Below, one piece after another: positions 26,049 to 37,546 of a stretch of 64,000 bases of DNA; position 1 is the stretch's first letter; each line of letters starts with the position of its first letter. The notes beneath the pieces were generated by a model. That model ran no database searches, was not told where the DNA came from, and saw nothing but the letters and a program-made list of their open reading frames with translations. The translations under genes were made by a program, and so were the position numbers. Source of the DNA: Liolophura sinensis (lineage: Eukaryota; Mollusca; Polyplacophora; Chitonida; Chitonidae). The stretch is taken from contig NW_027018028.1 of assembly GCF_032854445.1 (NCBI RefSeq), positions 48,950-112,949 on the forward strand. The letters run 5' to 3'.

Positions 26049-28636
26049 TCCAGTACCACGCTCAACACCAATGTGCAATCGACAACACCCAAAGCAAACA
26101 GCACTACTACGGCGCCTCTGGATACAAGTTTCTCCAAATCAAGTTTCTCCTCCACACGTCAAACTCCAACATCCAGGACTGTGTCTACCACATTTCCAAG
26201 CACAACCCAATCATCCAGTACCACGCTCAACACCACTCTGCAATCGACAACACCCAAAGCAAGCAGCACTACTACAGCGCCTCTGGATACAACTTCCTCT
26301 CAATCAAGTTTCTCCTCCACACGTCAAACTCCAAAATCTGCGATCGGGTCTACCACATTTCCAAGCACAACCCAATCATCCAGTACCACGCTCAACACCA
26401 ATGTGCAATCGACAACACCCAAAGCAAGCAGCACTACTACGGCGCCTCTGGATACAAGTTTCTCTCAATCAAGTTTCTCCTCCACACGTCAAACTCCAAA
26501 ATCTGCGATTGGGTCTACCACATTTCCAAGCACAACCCAATCATCCAGTACCACGCTCAACACCAATGTGCAATCGACAACACCCAAAGCAAGCAGCACT
26601 ACTACGGCGCCTCTGGATACAAGTTTCTCTCAATCAAGTTTCTCCTCCACACGTCAAACTCCAAAATCTGCGATTGGGTCTACCACATTTCCAAGCACAA
26701 CCCAATCATCCAGTACCACGCTCAACACCACTCTGCAATCGACAACACCCAAAGCAAGCAGCACTACTATGGTTTCGACACCTTTATCTACTGTAACAAC
26801 GCACGTTGTTCATGGACAGGATTTAAAAGACAAGGCATTTCCTTTAGGTAAGTGAACCCCCCCTTTTAGTACAAGAGCTTCTTTATTTACATTTTCTTAG
26901 TGAATTTAGCTATTGCAGGTATAACTTTAACTGCTGTTAACTCTATCTGTTAAAACATCTAAAGGAGTAAAAAATAACAAACGTGGAACATAAATGCAGA
27001 GAGTTAGTAGGGATTATTTTACATGTAGCATCCAAAAACTATGGACCAAATCATCCATATTTTGCCCATCAGAAATCATAAATTGACCAATATATAAGAT
27101 GTGGGGATGGCTTTATAAAAACAGTCGAGCCGTGATATAACAGTGAATGTGCTTCAATGGTTTGGGAACAATAGTTATAGATTCAAACTTGATCGTGGAC
27201 ACGAAATTTTGTATATTCCTCGGTTTCACTGATTGTTTTTCCTTCTTGACAGTAAGCACTCGACGATGCTCGTTCGTCAGTATGGATGTCTATTTCAAAC
27301 AAGTGGAAAAGTTTGTCAGTATATTGCCATAGGTCGATGGTTTAAACGAGCACTTCTGTTTCATCCAATATAAAAACATCGTTTTGTAATTTATTTATTT
27401 GATTGGTATTTTACGCGGTAGTGGGAAATATTTTACTTTTAGAGCGGCGTCCAGCATTATAGTGGGAGGAATCCAGGCTGGGAAAACCCACGACCATCCA
27501 CAAGTCGGTGACAGACCGGTGACATGTTCGTCCGGTGAGGAAGCCAGCATCAGTCTGATTTTACAGCGATCGCATGGGTTAGAACCGCTTGTGTTATTGT
27601 GCTGCGGTAGCACGTTAACCACCAGGCCACTGAGGCGCCCATCCACTTCTATAATTTCTCTGAAAATTTTTTAAGTATATGGTGTTAAGCCTCAAAGAAA
27701 TAAATGAAATACAAAATTAAATGGTCTAATTACAGAAGCCGTCGTTATCCTCAGTGCCCTAGGCGGACTGTTCCTCCTGATCATCTGGGTAGTCATTATT
27801 GTAGCGATGTGTAGGAGGCGACGAGAGAAGGAAGATCGGAAAGTGTCGTAAGTCCTAAACCAAAACCTTTATCCGTCCAATTATAGCCTCATCTGTATTT
27901 ATTGTTGCACAGGAAGTGCAAACCGATTTGGTTTTACGACTACCAAGTAATGACGCTATTATTTGAGTAATTATACGTCAAGTTTCAGAGCTGATATATT
28001 TTTCATGAACTATTACCTGTGAGCTTAGTTTATTTATTTACGGGCCATATATGGAAGTTTCTAACTCTAACTATTGTGTCGTCACTGTTAACAACCGTCC
28101 TCCTGTATGATGTAAACTGAACGTTTGTTTTTAATATTTACTTGCTTCAATATGAGGGAAATGATGCCGATGTGGTCGCACTCCATAAATAATTTTCCAT
28201 TTTCTTACAAGTTAACATTTGGTCTCACAAAACAGGGTGTCCGAATATGAAATGCGTCATATCTTTCATTTCGTGTACATTATGTTATATTCATTACACA
28301 CCACAAAAAAATACCGTAGTGTTTCAGACAATCTGATTATTCGGACATGATTATAATGACAGAAATATCTTGCTGCCATGACAAAAGTATAAATATTCAT
28401 ATAAAATTATTTACAATGGATTTTTTTGTCTTTGTCTCTTCAGAAATGACACCGATGGTAGTGAGCTTTTCACAGACGATCAACGGGGAAGTTTTCGTCA
28501 AGTGCCTATTCCTAGGCCACAGCTAACTTTGAACACTGCTCCGAAGGCATTGTATAGCGGATTTTGGTCACCCAGTCAACACAACCCTTACAGCCTTTAC
28601 GATCCATACAAAATTGACCGGTATTTTCCAGCTTGA
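26049..28636 (+). CDS. Membrane mucin-like protein, 3' part (three exons)
   Basis: Exons 26049-26847, 27736-27847 and 28444-28636 join to 368 codons including the stop. The start given is simply the first base after the last in-frame stop; the true 5' end is unknown. Exon 1 holds the last four to five 55-aa Ser/Thr repeats, then a short unique Thr-rich linker (MVSTPLSTVTTHVVHGQDLK). The donor is tag|gtaagtg (phase 1) and the acceptor ttacag|aag. The second donor is gtc|gtaagt (phase 2) and its acceptor cttcag|aaa. The phases agree exactly across both introns (888 and 596 nt). The order of Ser/Thr ectodomain, one hydrophobic helix, basic stop-transfer and short Tyr-rich tail is that of a type I cell-surface mucin. 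No SEA or EGF domain is visible between repeats and membrane. Whether the gene is functional depends on how the stop-containing array upstream is handled. Confidence 0.75.
27391..27640 (-). mobile_element. tRNA-derived SINE (type 1) in the mucin intron
   Basis: Read on the - strand it starts gggcgcctcagtggcctggt (tRNA-like head) and ends with an AAATAAATAA tail at 27391. It shares the body (tggtcgtgggttt...gcatt, gtaaaatacc) with copies at 52181, 54830, 56382, 57120 and 58931. It lies wholly inside the intron 26848-27735 and leaves the splice sites intact. Confidence 0.85.
27736..27847 (+). CDS. Transmembrane exon of the membrane mucin
   Basis: This 112-nt exon is flanked by ttacag and gtaagt. 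Joined to the G left over from exon 1 it encodes Glu, then a hydrophobic run starting AVVILSALGG and ending VVIIVAMC, about 25 residues with one Trp, followed at once by RRRREKEDRK. The basic cluster right after the helix marks the cytoplasmic side (type I topology). The Cys at the inner edge could be palmitoylated (inference). It ends in phase 2 and continues in frame into 28444. Confidence 0.85.
28444..28636 (+). CDS. Terminal exon: cytoplasmic tail and stop of the membrane mucin
   Basis: The acceptor is tgtctcttcag. The split codon TC|A gives Ser, then 63 residues and TGA at 28634-28636. The tail starts NDTDGSELFTDDQRGS, with acidic residues around Ser/Thr. It then has a Pro-rich stretch (VPIPRPQL) and five Tyr in the last 27 residues, ending DPYKIDRYFPA. 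YSGF fits the YXX-hydrophobic sorting motif; the other Tyr could be kinase targets (inference). No named domain is recognised. No AATAAA was seen in the roughly 850 bases after the stop. Confidence 0.8.
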
Positions 28637-29490
28637 TTTTTCATTAATTCTCCTTTTTTGCATACCTCCAAATCACGAAGTATGGTTTTTAATAGCACTC
28701 AGGAGTCTCACATATTACGGCTGATCCAGTGAGAATTTCTTCGGAACTATCCAAGGGACGACAAAGAACCAGTTGTTATTAGTCTTGCCTTTGTACAAGA
28801 CAGGGACAATCCATCAAGTCTCATAAACTGTGCCTATGGATGAAAAGAAAATCATAGAATCTAGGCATGTATAGATTGTATGTACACGGGCCATTATCAA
28901 TAATATTTTACAAGATATGTAGAAATTTGTTTTAGGGGCGATTTTTTACCAAATTTAAAGGATTACAAGATGTTTAAATGTCATATATGTATTCCATCTC
29001 GCAGAAGCTGGGCGTAAAATGGCGGACTGTGCCGCTTAAAAGCAGAACTGTCTTTAATTCGTAATTGTATTTGAATGCTTTGTGGAATTGTTAAGGTTAA
29101 ATATGAATTTCCGTGAAGGAGAAATCAAAATGGAGGAGCGGATTCAAAGTTCAAACGGATGGTTTTATAATACGTACATGTACCTCATAAAACATAAGCT
29201 CATCGCTATATTGCTAAAACATTGCCATTATCATTTATTCTTCAATTCATGATATTGAAAACTTGAAAAGAAAATATTTTTATTTCGGTTTCAAAAAGAC
29301 GATTGTCTGGTGCTCCATGTGTGCTATACGACTCTTGACAGTAGGCATCCGTTCAATTATCCAATGTAACGATGGAATGCGGCATAGAATTTAAGTGTGA
29401 CTTATACGCCACTTTTAAATGATTGCTTCTGTGCATTTGGAAAATAAGCGGAAACATTTCCCATGATTCCGTTTTTCTTTAGTACGAAAA
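28637..29490. other. 3' flank of the membrane mucin, nothing recognisable
   Basis: AT-rich sequence that should include the 3' UTR. I found no canonical polyadenylation signal, no repeat and no convincing coding frame. Confidence 0.5.
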
Positions 29491-29511
29491 TAATATATAT
29501 ATAGTAGTTCT

Positions 29512-29598
<87 letters not shown>
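29491..29598. repeat. (TA)n microsatellite
   Basis: Nearly pure TA dinucleotides, uninterrupted from about 29514. Confidence 0.97.
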
Positions 29599-29600
<2 letters not shown>

Positions 29601-29604
29601 GCGA

Positions 29605-29652
29605 GAAAGCTGCAACTTTTAAAATCTTAGGTGTGAGTCCAGCCAGGTTTCC
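29605..29652 (-). mobile_element. Short fragment of SINE type 2
   Basis: Contains gcaactttt, then aatcttaggtgtgagtc and ccagg, matching the inner part of the element at 53927-54281 in the same orientation. Only about 45 bp remain, between two microsatellites. Confidence 0.4.
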
Positions 29653-29660
29653 ATTGGCAG

Positions 29661-29693
<33 letters not shown>

Positions 29694-29712
29694 ATATATA
29701 TATATATATATA
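29661..29712. repeat. (TCTA)n(TA)n microsatellite
   Basis: Compound tetranucleotide and dinucleotide run. Confidence 0.95.
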
Positions 29713-29912
29713 CGAAAAGGAACCACGAGACAACGATTATGTTTCTGTGCCAAATAAAGAAAACTATGCCCCAGAATTTTTGTTAAAAACTTTATTATGG
29801 GGGTGTTTTACACCTGATAATCATCGCTCTGTATCATGCCAATTTTCCATCAACGGTCGCAATTTCTACAGGAATTATGTCATTGTTGATCTTGCTCGGA
29901 ACACCCCCAAAG

Positions 29913-30393
29913 TGCCCCGAGACACAATAGGTAGATGACAATACAGTGATACACAACACAATGGGTTGGTGACAGTACAATAATACACCACACAATGTTT
30001 GGATGACAGTACAGTGAGAAACCACACAATGGGTAGGTGACAGTACAATAATACACCTCACAATGTTTGGATGACAGTACAGTGAGGCACCACACAATAG
30101 GTGGGTGACAGTACAATAATACACCGCACAATGAGTGGGTGACAGTACAGTGATACACCACACAGTGGATAGGTTACAGTACAGTAATAAACCACACAAT
30201 GGGTGGGTGACAGCAGAGTGATAAACCGAACAATGGGTGGGTGACAGCACAGTAATACACCACAGAATGGGTGGGTGACAGTACAGTGATAAACCGAGCA
30301 ATGGGTGGGTGACAGCACAATTATAAACAGAACAATGGGTGGGTGACAGCACAGTGATACACCGCACGGTGAGTGGGTGACAATAAAGTAAAA
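29913..30393 (+). repeat. 34-bp minisatellite, block 1 (about 14 copies)
   Basis: The unit begins gggtgggtgacagtacagtg and continues ataaaccacacaat, 34 bp in all. 34 is not a multiple of 3, so the open frames across it (mostly - strand Cys/His/Val/Thr-rich) are cyclic translations of the repeat and not genes. Confidence 0.95.
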
Positions 30394-31364
30394 ACGCCAG
30401 CCGGATATCCACTAGGCTGTAAAAGCACGGGGCTAAATTTACAGCTGGTAAAGAAAGGATGGTCAGAAAATTAATTGAGCAGAGAAATAAAGTGTGGAAT
30501 ATTACAGTGTGAATGGTATGAGTGACGACAACATAGGAGTTACAAATAATGGCACTGCTGGTGGGTTGGTAGGTGGGGGATATGCCTCATATAAGCAAAG
30601 ACAGTTGTCTTTATGTCCACGATTGAGGGAAATACCTTGTGTGGTGGGCAATAAAACTGTCCTGTTGTTTATTAAAAAGATCTTTTAAGACATCTTTAAT
30701 AAAATTGAAAAAGACATTTGATTAAAAAAGACACCGGAAATGTTTGGAAAATGAAAAGAAAATCCGATGTCGCTAATCAATACAACATTTTGCCATTGAA
30801 AAAACGATGTTGTTTTCTCCCCTCGTTTACATATAATCAGCCACACAATCGACTGGATGGTTTACATTTCAGTATTCCAATGATTTTGACATGTGTTTGT
30901 GGGGGGGGGGGGGGGGGGTGTTACTTTCTGTGAATATGTTTTAAAATAATTAATGATCTCTGTGACAGGGGCTATTTACGTTTTTAACTGATTTCATACC
31001 TACCAAAGTCCTAACTTAAACTTCTACCTTTACTAAATTTAACTACTCTTTTACATATTATTACATAATTTGTCTCACACTTGACCGGCCGGGTTACATG
31101 TAACTGTTCCTTTTCTGTTTGTATGTGTTTTTTTTCTTTGTTTTTTTTATGTTCTTGAATAAATTTTTTAAAATTTATGTGCTTAGGCTTCAGAGTGTTT
31201 CTTTTATGTATTTACTAATTTAATTGCTATTCAAGGCTTGCTCCAAAAGGATGAGAATGTGATTTAGCGAAGTATTTGAACAACTTTATTTTTACACACC
31301 GGTTATTGAGACCCTGAGTGAGGAAAAATTGAAAGGGTGTGTAAAACAGTTCATTCTATTCCAG

Positions 31365-31403
31365 GGTCTACAACAACTTGCGCTACGACCGAAACAACAT
31401 CAG
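31365..31403 (+). CDS. Candidate mucin microexon a1 (39 nt, phase 1-1)
   Basis: Flanked by ttctattccag and gtaaag. In phase 1 it encodes G-STTTCATETTS. The exon and its splice sites are conserved in the three other cassettes (35346, 37508, 48491), and all four keep the same length and an open Thr-rich frame. Expression is not shown. Confidence 0.5.
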
Positions 31404-32244
31404 GTAAAGTCTGAACAAAACTTTTGTTCACCAATTATTAGTGGAATATTTAGCGTAAAGCACAAAATAAATAAGTAAAGAAATCAAATGCCATGCTTTG
31501 AATCCATTTACATGTGATAATGAAGAAGATTGTAACGGAACTAGGCCTCAGTGGCTGTAAATCCACCAACAAAATACAGAAAATAGTTCCACAATGACTA
31601 TGTAGCACGGTGTGTCGTGGGCAATAAAAGTATCCTTTTGTTTATTAAAGACGCTATACAACCCATGTTCGCTAATGAAGAAATGTTTCTGTGTTTATCA
31701 AGAATAACTCAAATCATTACCTCTTGATACAGGCCAGACTAGCATCTGTATTATTTTTAGTTTTTCACTAATTTTAAAGTTTAAAAACACATAAAGAGGC
31801 ACGTATTATACTTTTGACGAAGTCAGTCACAAAGTTGAAATGGTAACACGTTTGCCGACGAGTTTTACGTTTTGCAAAAGTAGCTATTTGTTATTATTTC
31901 AAATAACAGCAAAAAATCAGCTAGACACGTCTGCCAAAACGGTCTGGCATAAAACTTTCAGTATTGAATTGTATTTTATTTTAGGCAGTATTTTAAAATT
32001 TTAACTGATACGATAAAGAGCTTTCCGAAGTCTATTTCCTACCATTTCTATTATACATAGCATGTGCATGAATTTGCTGACTACTGCACATCATAGAGGT
32101 AGTACGGCCCATATAGGGGATATGTATATTAACACCAGACACCTTTGTCACTTATACATATAAGTAATCTTCCTTATCGCAACAGTCGTAAAGATAACAC
32201 GGCCCCTATAAGAGATATGTATATTAACACCAGACACCTTTCAG

Positions 32245-32292
32245 TTTCCAGCGAAACGTCATCAACCCAAAAACCTTTTACTTCAACCTCAG
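32245..32292 (+). CDS. Candidate mucin microexon b1 (48 nt, phase 1-1)
   Basis: The acceptor is cacctttcag and the donor gtaagt. The phase 1 peptide is VSSETSSTQKPFTSTS. It matches b2 at 36104. An alternative acceptor (tttccag) lies 7 bases inside but would break the phase. Confidence 0.5.
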
Positions 32293-32525
32293 GTAAGTCT
32301 CCACAAAACACCTTACTTTATTAACCAACACAAATATATTCACCAAATTCTCTGCTGCCTGGATAATTATATGTTGTATTACATACATTCTACATTGTTG
32401 TTAACGACAAAAATAAATCCAAAACATCAGGGTACAAGATTACAAAATTACCAAAGTGAAATATCTATTTAAGGGGAAAACGACACACAATCCGCACGAG
32501 CCTGTACACAAATACACACACACAC

Positions 32526-35105
32526 ACAGATACACAGTGGGTGGGAAACAACACGGGGATAAACTAAACAATGGGTGGGTGACAGCACAGTGATACACCG
32601 CACGATGTGTGGGTGACAGTCCAGTAATACACCCGACAGTGGGTGAGTGACAGTACAGTGATAAACCACACAATAGGTAGATGACAGTACAGTAAAACAC
32701 CACATCTTGGGTGGGACCAACACAGTGACAAACCGAACAATGGGTGGGTGACAGCACAGTGATACATAGCTCAATGGGTGGGTGACAGTACAAAGATACA
32801 AAACACAAAATTCGGATGACAGTACAGTGAGAAACCACACAATGGGTGGGTGAGAGTACAGTCTTAAACCGCATAATGAGTGGGTGAGAGTGGAGTTATA
32901 CACCACACAATGGGTGGGTGACAGTACAGGGATACACCACAAAATGAGTGTGTGACAGTACAGTGATAAACCACAGAATGAGTGGGTCAGAGTACAGTAA
33001 AAAACCACACAATAGGTAGATGACAGTACAGTGATACACCAAACAGTGGGTGGGTCACAGCACAGGGATAAACTTTACAATGGGTGGGTGACAGTACAGT
33101 GATCAACCACACAATGAGTGGGTGAGAGTACAGTAAAACACCTCACAATGGGAGAGTGATACCAAAGTGATAAACCGAACAATGGGTGGGTGATAGCACA
33201 GTGATTAACCACACAATGAGTGCGTGACAAAACAGTAATACACCACACAATGGGAGGGTGACAGTACAGTTATAAACCAAAGAATGGGTGAGTGAGAGTA
33301 CAGTTATACACATCACATTGGGTGGTTGACAGTACAGTGATAAACCACACAGTGGGTGGGTGACAGTACAGTGATACAGAACACAATGGGTGTGTGGCAG
33401 CACAGTGATAAACCACACAATGTGTGGGTGACAGAGCAGTGATAAACCACACAATGACTGGGTGACAGTACAGTGATACACCAGACAATGGGTGGGTGAC
33501 AGTGCAGTGATGAACCACAAAATTAGTTTGATTAGTTTGATAAAGGACAGATTCGGCAGATGACAGTACAGTGATACACCACACATTGGGTGGATGACAA
33601 CACGTGGATAAACTGAACAATGGGTTGGTGACAGCACAGTGATACACCCGACAGTGTGTAGGTGAGGGTACAGTGATAAACCACACCTTAAGTGGGTGAT
33701 AGTACGGTGATAAACCACACAGTGGGTGGGTGACAGTACAGTAATACATTATATAGTGGGCGGTTAAAGGTACAGAGATAACCACCGCATAAAGAGTGGG
33801 TGACAGTACAGTGCTAAACCATACAATGGGTGTGTGACAATACAGTGATAAACCAGACGGTGGGTAGGTGACAGCAGACTGATAAACCAGACAAATGGTG
33901 AGTGACAGTACAGTGATAAAACACACAGTGTGTGAGTGACAGTACAGCGATACACCAAATAATGGGTGAGTGACACTACAGTAATACACCACACATTGGG
34001 TGAGTGACATTACAGTGATTCACCACACGGTGCGTTGGTGACAGTGTAGTTATAAACCACACAATAGGTAGATGACAATACAGTGATACACAACACAATG
34101 GGTGGGTCACAGTACAATAACACACCACACAATGTTTGGATGACAGTACAGTTATACACAACACAATGGGTGGGTGACAGTACAGTGATACAGAACACAA
34201 TGGGTGTGTGGCAGCACAGTGATAAACCACACAATGTGTGGGTGACAGAGCAGTGATAAACCACACAATGACTGGGTGAAAGTACAGTGATACACCAGAC
34301 AATGGGTGGGTGACAGTGCAGTGATGAACCACAAAATTAGTTTGATTACTTTGATAAAGGACAGATTCGGCAGATGACAGTACAGTGATACACCACACAT
34401 TGGGTGGATGACAACACGGGGATAAACTGAACAATGGGTTGGTGACAGCACAGTGATACACCCGACAGTGTGTAGGTGAGGGTACAGTGATAAACCACAC
34501 CTTAAGTGGGTGATAGTACGGTGATAAACCACACAGTGGGTGGGTGACAGTACAGTAATACATTATATAGTGGGCGGTTAAAGGTACAGAGATAACCACC
34601 GCATAAAGAGTGGGTGACAGTACAGTGCTAAACCATACAATGGGTGTGTGACAATACAGTGATAAACCAGACGGTGGGTAGGTGACAGCAGACTGATAAA
34701 CCAGACAAATGGTGAGTGACAGTACAGTGATAAAACACACAGTGTGTGAGTGACAGTACAGCGATACACCAAATAATGGGTGAGTGACACTACAGTAATA
34801 CACCACACATTGGGTGAGTGACATTACAGTGATTCACCACACGGTGCGTTGGTGACAGTGTAGTTATAAACCACACAATAGGTAGATGACAATACAGTGA
34901 TACACAACACAATGGGTGGGTCACAGTACAATAACACACCACACAATGTTTGGATGACAGTACAGTTATACACAACACAATGGGTGGGTGACAGTACAAC
35001 AATACACCACACAATGTTTGGATAACAGCACACTGATAAACCACACAATGAGTGGGTGATACTACAATAACACACCACACAATGAGCGGGTGACAATACA
35101 GTAAT
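32526..35105 (+). repeat. 34-bp minisatellite, block 2 (about 76 copies)
   Basis: Same unit and orientation as block 1. It contains a direct duplication of about 814 bp: the stretch ending at 34010 recurs ending at 34824, including the rare interruption aattagtttgattag near 33525 (34337 in the copy). Block 2 is preceded by a short (CA)n run at 32514-32527. Confidence 0.95.
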
Positions 35106-35345
35106 TGTTCTTATTCTGTTTGTGTGTGTTATTTTTTTTTTTTTTTGTTCTTGCAGAAATATTGATAAATTTATCAGTTTTTTTTATGTATTTAATAATT
35201 TCATTGCTATTCAAGGCTTGCTCGGAAAGGATGAGCATGTGATTTAGCGAAGTATTTGAACAACTTTATTCTTACACAACAGTGTTTGAGACACTGGGTG
35301 AGGAAAAATTGAAAGGGGGTGTAAAATAGTTTATTCTATTTTCAG

Positions 35346-35384
35346 TGTCTACAACGACTGGCGCTACGACCGAAACAGCATCAG
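35346..35384 (+). CDS. Candidate mucin microexon a2 (39 nt, phase 1-1)
   Basis: Between ctattttcag and gtaaag. The phase 1 peptide is VSTTTGATETAS. Paralogue of a1, a3 and a4. Confidence 0.5.
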
Positions 35385-36103
35385 GTAAAGCCTTAACACA
35401 ACCTTTATTCACCATTTATTAGTGAAATTCTTAGCACAGAAGCACACAATAAATAAGTAAATAAATCAAATGTCATGCTTCCAATGCATTTACATGTGAT
35501 AATGAACAATATTGTAACAGGACTGGGCATCAATGGCTGCAAATCCAAAAACAAAATACGGAAAGTAGTAGAGAGAGATATGGCTCAGCTACACAAAGAC
35601 AATTGTCCATATACTTTTAGCCTACAATTGAGGAAGTAACTCTATGTGGTGGGCAATAAAAGTGTCCTGTCATTTACCTCTGGGGACATGTCACACTTGC
35701 ATCTGTAAAAGTTTTAGTATTAAAATGATTTTAAATTTTAAAAAGGCATCAATTGGGCCCATTTATACTTTTGAAGTTTGTAACCAAGTTTAAATGGCAA
35801 CACGTTTACAGACGAGACTCACGCTTTGCACAGGTAGTAAATTGTGCTACTAAAAATTACCAGCAAAATATCAGCTAGACATTTTTGCTAGAAAGGGACT
35901 TGCGTAAGATTTCAGTAAGGATATTAAATTATGTTGATATGATATTTTAATATTTTGACTCAAACGAGAGAGAGGTGTTCGAAGTCCATTTCCTACAATT
36001 TGTATATTACATAACGTGTGCATGACTGAGCTGGAAACTGTACATCGTAAAGGTAACACGGCCTCTATAAGAGATATGTATATTAACACTAGACACATTT
36101 CAG

Positions 36104-36151
36104 ATTCCAGCAAATCTTCATCAACCCAATCATTTCCCACAACATCCTCAG
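36104..36151 (+). CDS. Candidate mucin microexon b2 (48 nt, GC donor)
   Basis: The acceptor is cacatttcag. The peptide is DSSKSSSTQSFPTTSS in phase 1-1. The donor reads ctcag|gcaagt, with GC in place of the GT seen in b1; the rest of the donor consensus is intact, as in GC-AG introns. Confidence 0.45.
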
Positions 36152-36212
36152 GCAAGTCTCCACAAAAAGACCTTACCTTACTGGCCAATGCAAATATATC
36201 AACCAAATTCTC

Positions 36213-36778
36213 AACACAATGGGTGGGTAACACCACAGTAATAAACCGAACAATGGGTGGGTGACACCACAGTGATAAACCGAACAATGGGTGCGTAACA
36301 GTACAGTAATAAACCAAACAATATATAAATGACAGTACAGTGATACACAACACAATGGGTGGGTGACAGCACAGTGATAAACCGAACAATGGGTGCGTAA
36401 CAGTACAGTAATAAACCAAAACAATATATAGATAGACAGTGATACACAACACAATGGGTGGGTGACAGCACAGTGATAAACCGAAGAATGGGTGGGTGAC
36501 AACACAGTGATAAAATGAACAACGGGTGGGTGACAGCACAGTAATCCATCACACAGTGGGAGGGTGACAGCACAATAATAAACCAAAAAATGGGTGGGTG
36601 ACAGTACAGTGATAAACCACACAATAGGTAGATGACAGTACAGTAATCCATTACACAATGGGTGGGTGACAGCACAGTGATAAACCGAATAATGGGTGGG
36701 TGACAGTACAGTGATACATAGCACAATGGGTGGGTGACAGTACAATAATACACCACACATTGTTCGGATGACAGTGAT
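36213..36778 (+). repeat. 34-bp minisatellite, block 3 (about 16 copies)
   Basis: Same unit and orientation as the other blocks, sitting between cassettes II and III. Confidence 0.95.
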
Positions 36779-37507
36779 ACCGTATGTGATGGGCAATAAA
36801 ACTGTCCTGTTGTTTATTAAAAAGATCTTTTAAGACATCTTTAATAAAATTGAAAAAGACATTTGATTAGGAAAGACACCGGAAATGCTGGGCAAAGAAA
36901 ATTCAATGTGGCTAATCAATACAACATTACCCCATTGAAATAACGATGTTGTTTTCTCCCCTCTTTTACATATAACCAGCCACACAATCGACTGGATGAT
37001 TTACATTTCAGTATTCCAGTCCTTTTGGGGTGTGTTTATGGCGGGGGGGGGGGGGGGTGTTACTTTTCTGTGAATATGCTTTAAAATAATTAATGATCTC
37101 TGTGACAGGGGCTATTTACGTTTTAAACTGATTTCATACCTACCAAAGTCCTAACTTAAACTTCTACCTTTACTAAATTTAACTACTCTTTTACATATTA
37201 TTACATAATTTGTCTCACACTTGACCGGCCGGGTTACATGTAACTGTTCCTTTTCTGTTTGTATGTGTTTTTTTTTTCTTTGTTTTTTTTTATGTTCTTG
37301 AATAAATTTTTTAAAATTTATGTGCCTAGGCTTCAGAGTGTTTCTTTTATGTATTTACTAATTTAACTGTTATTCAAGGCTTGCTCCAAAAGGATAAGAA
37401 TGTGATTTAGCTAAGTATTTGAACAACTTTATTTTTACACAACGGTTATTGAGACCTTGAGTGAGGAAAAATTGAAAGGGTGTGTAAAACAGTTCATTCT
37501 ATTTTAG

Positions 37508-37546
37508 TACCTACAACACCTGGCGCTACGACCGAAACAACATCAG
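37508..37546 (+). CDS. Candidate mucin microexon a3 (39 nt, phase 1-1)
   Basis: Between ctattttag and gtaaag. The phase 1 peptide is VPTTPGATETTS. Confidence 0.5.

Larger units (their letters stand above)
1..26769 (+). repeat. 165-bp coding-type tandem array, about 162 copies (mucin repeat)
   Basis: A 165-bp unit repeats head to tail from the first base to 26769, where similarity stops inside a unit (gcactacta then atggtt). The period is seen from the recurring block tgcaatcgacaacacccaaa at 1, 166, 331 and so on. The unit is 55 codons. Its + strand frame reads in pieces VQSTTPKASSTTTAPLDTSS, SQSSFSSTRQTPKSAIG, STTFPSTTQSSSTTLNTN, with 31 of 55 residues Ser or Thr, typical of a mucin O-glycosylation domain. 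Monomers differ by few substitutions (for example KSAIG, TTTTG, TSRTV or TFRTV in one position) and fall into subtypes that recur together, so the array has grown by unequal exchange of multi-monomer blocks. The left end lies outside the window. Confidence 0.97.
30394..32525 (+). repeat. Duplicated cassette I (with exons a1 and b1)
   Basis: Starts gccagccggatatccactag. 30396-30690 recurs at 47537-47825. 30640-32170 recurs at 36780-38300 and 47780-49290. 31110-32330 recurs at 35110-36200. It contains a poly-G run at 30899-30918. The copies differ by scattered substitutions and small indels. Apart from the two candidate exons and shared intron-like sequence it holds nothing recognisable; the final 200 bases precede a (CA)n run and the next minisatellite block. 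Confidence 0.85.
35106..36212 (+). repeat. Duplicated cassette II (with exons a2 and b2)
   Basis: Homologous to 31110-32340 of cassette I but shorter and more diverged (tttcattgctattcaaggct, gatttagcgaagtatttgaa). The next minisatellite block begins directly where the homology ends. Confidence 0.8.

Noticed and set aside
27147-27674. Short frames in the first mucin intron
   Set aside because: One overlaps a SINE and the others lack any support; the flanking splice sites define the interval as intron.
29913-30393. CRISPR-like look of the 34-bp array
   Set aside because: Units are contiguous with no unique spacers, and the genome is eukaryotic.
30494-30933. Small + frames in cassette I
   Set aside because: Not kept open in the paralogous cassettes (36779 and 47640 regions), so not coding.
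36016-36264. 82-codon + frame containing the b2 region
   Set aside because: It reads through exon, donor and minisatellite in one frame; the b2 paralogue comparison supports only the 48-nt exon.
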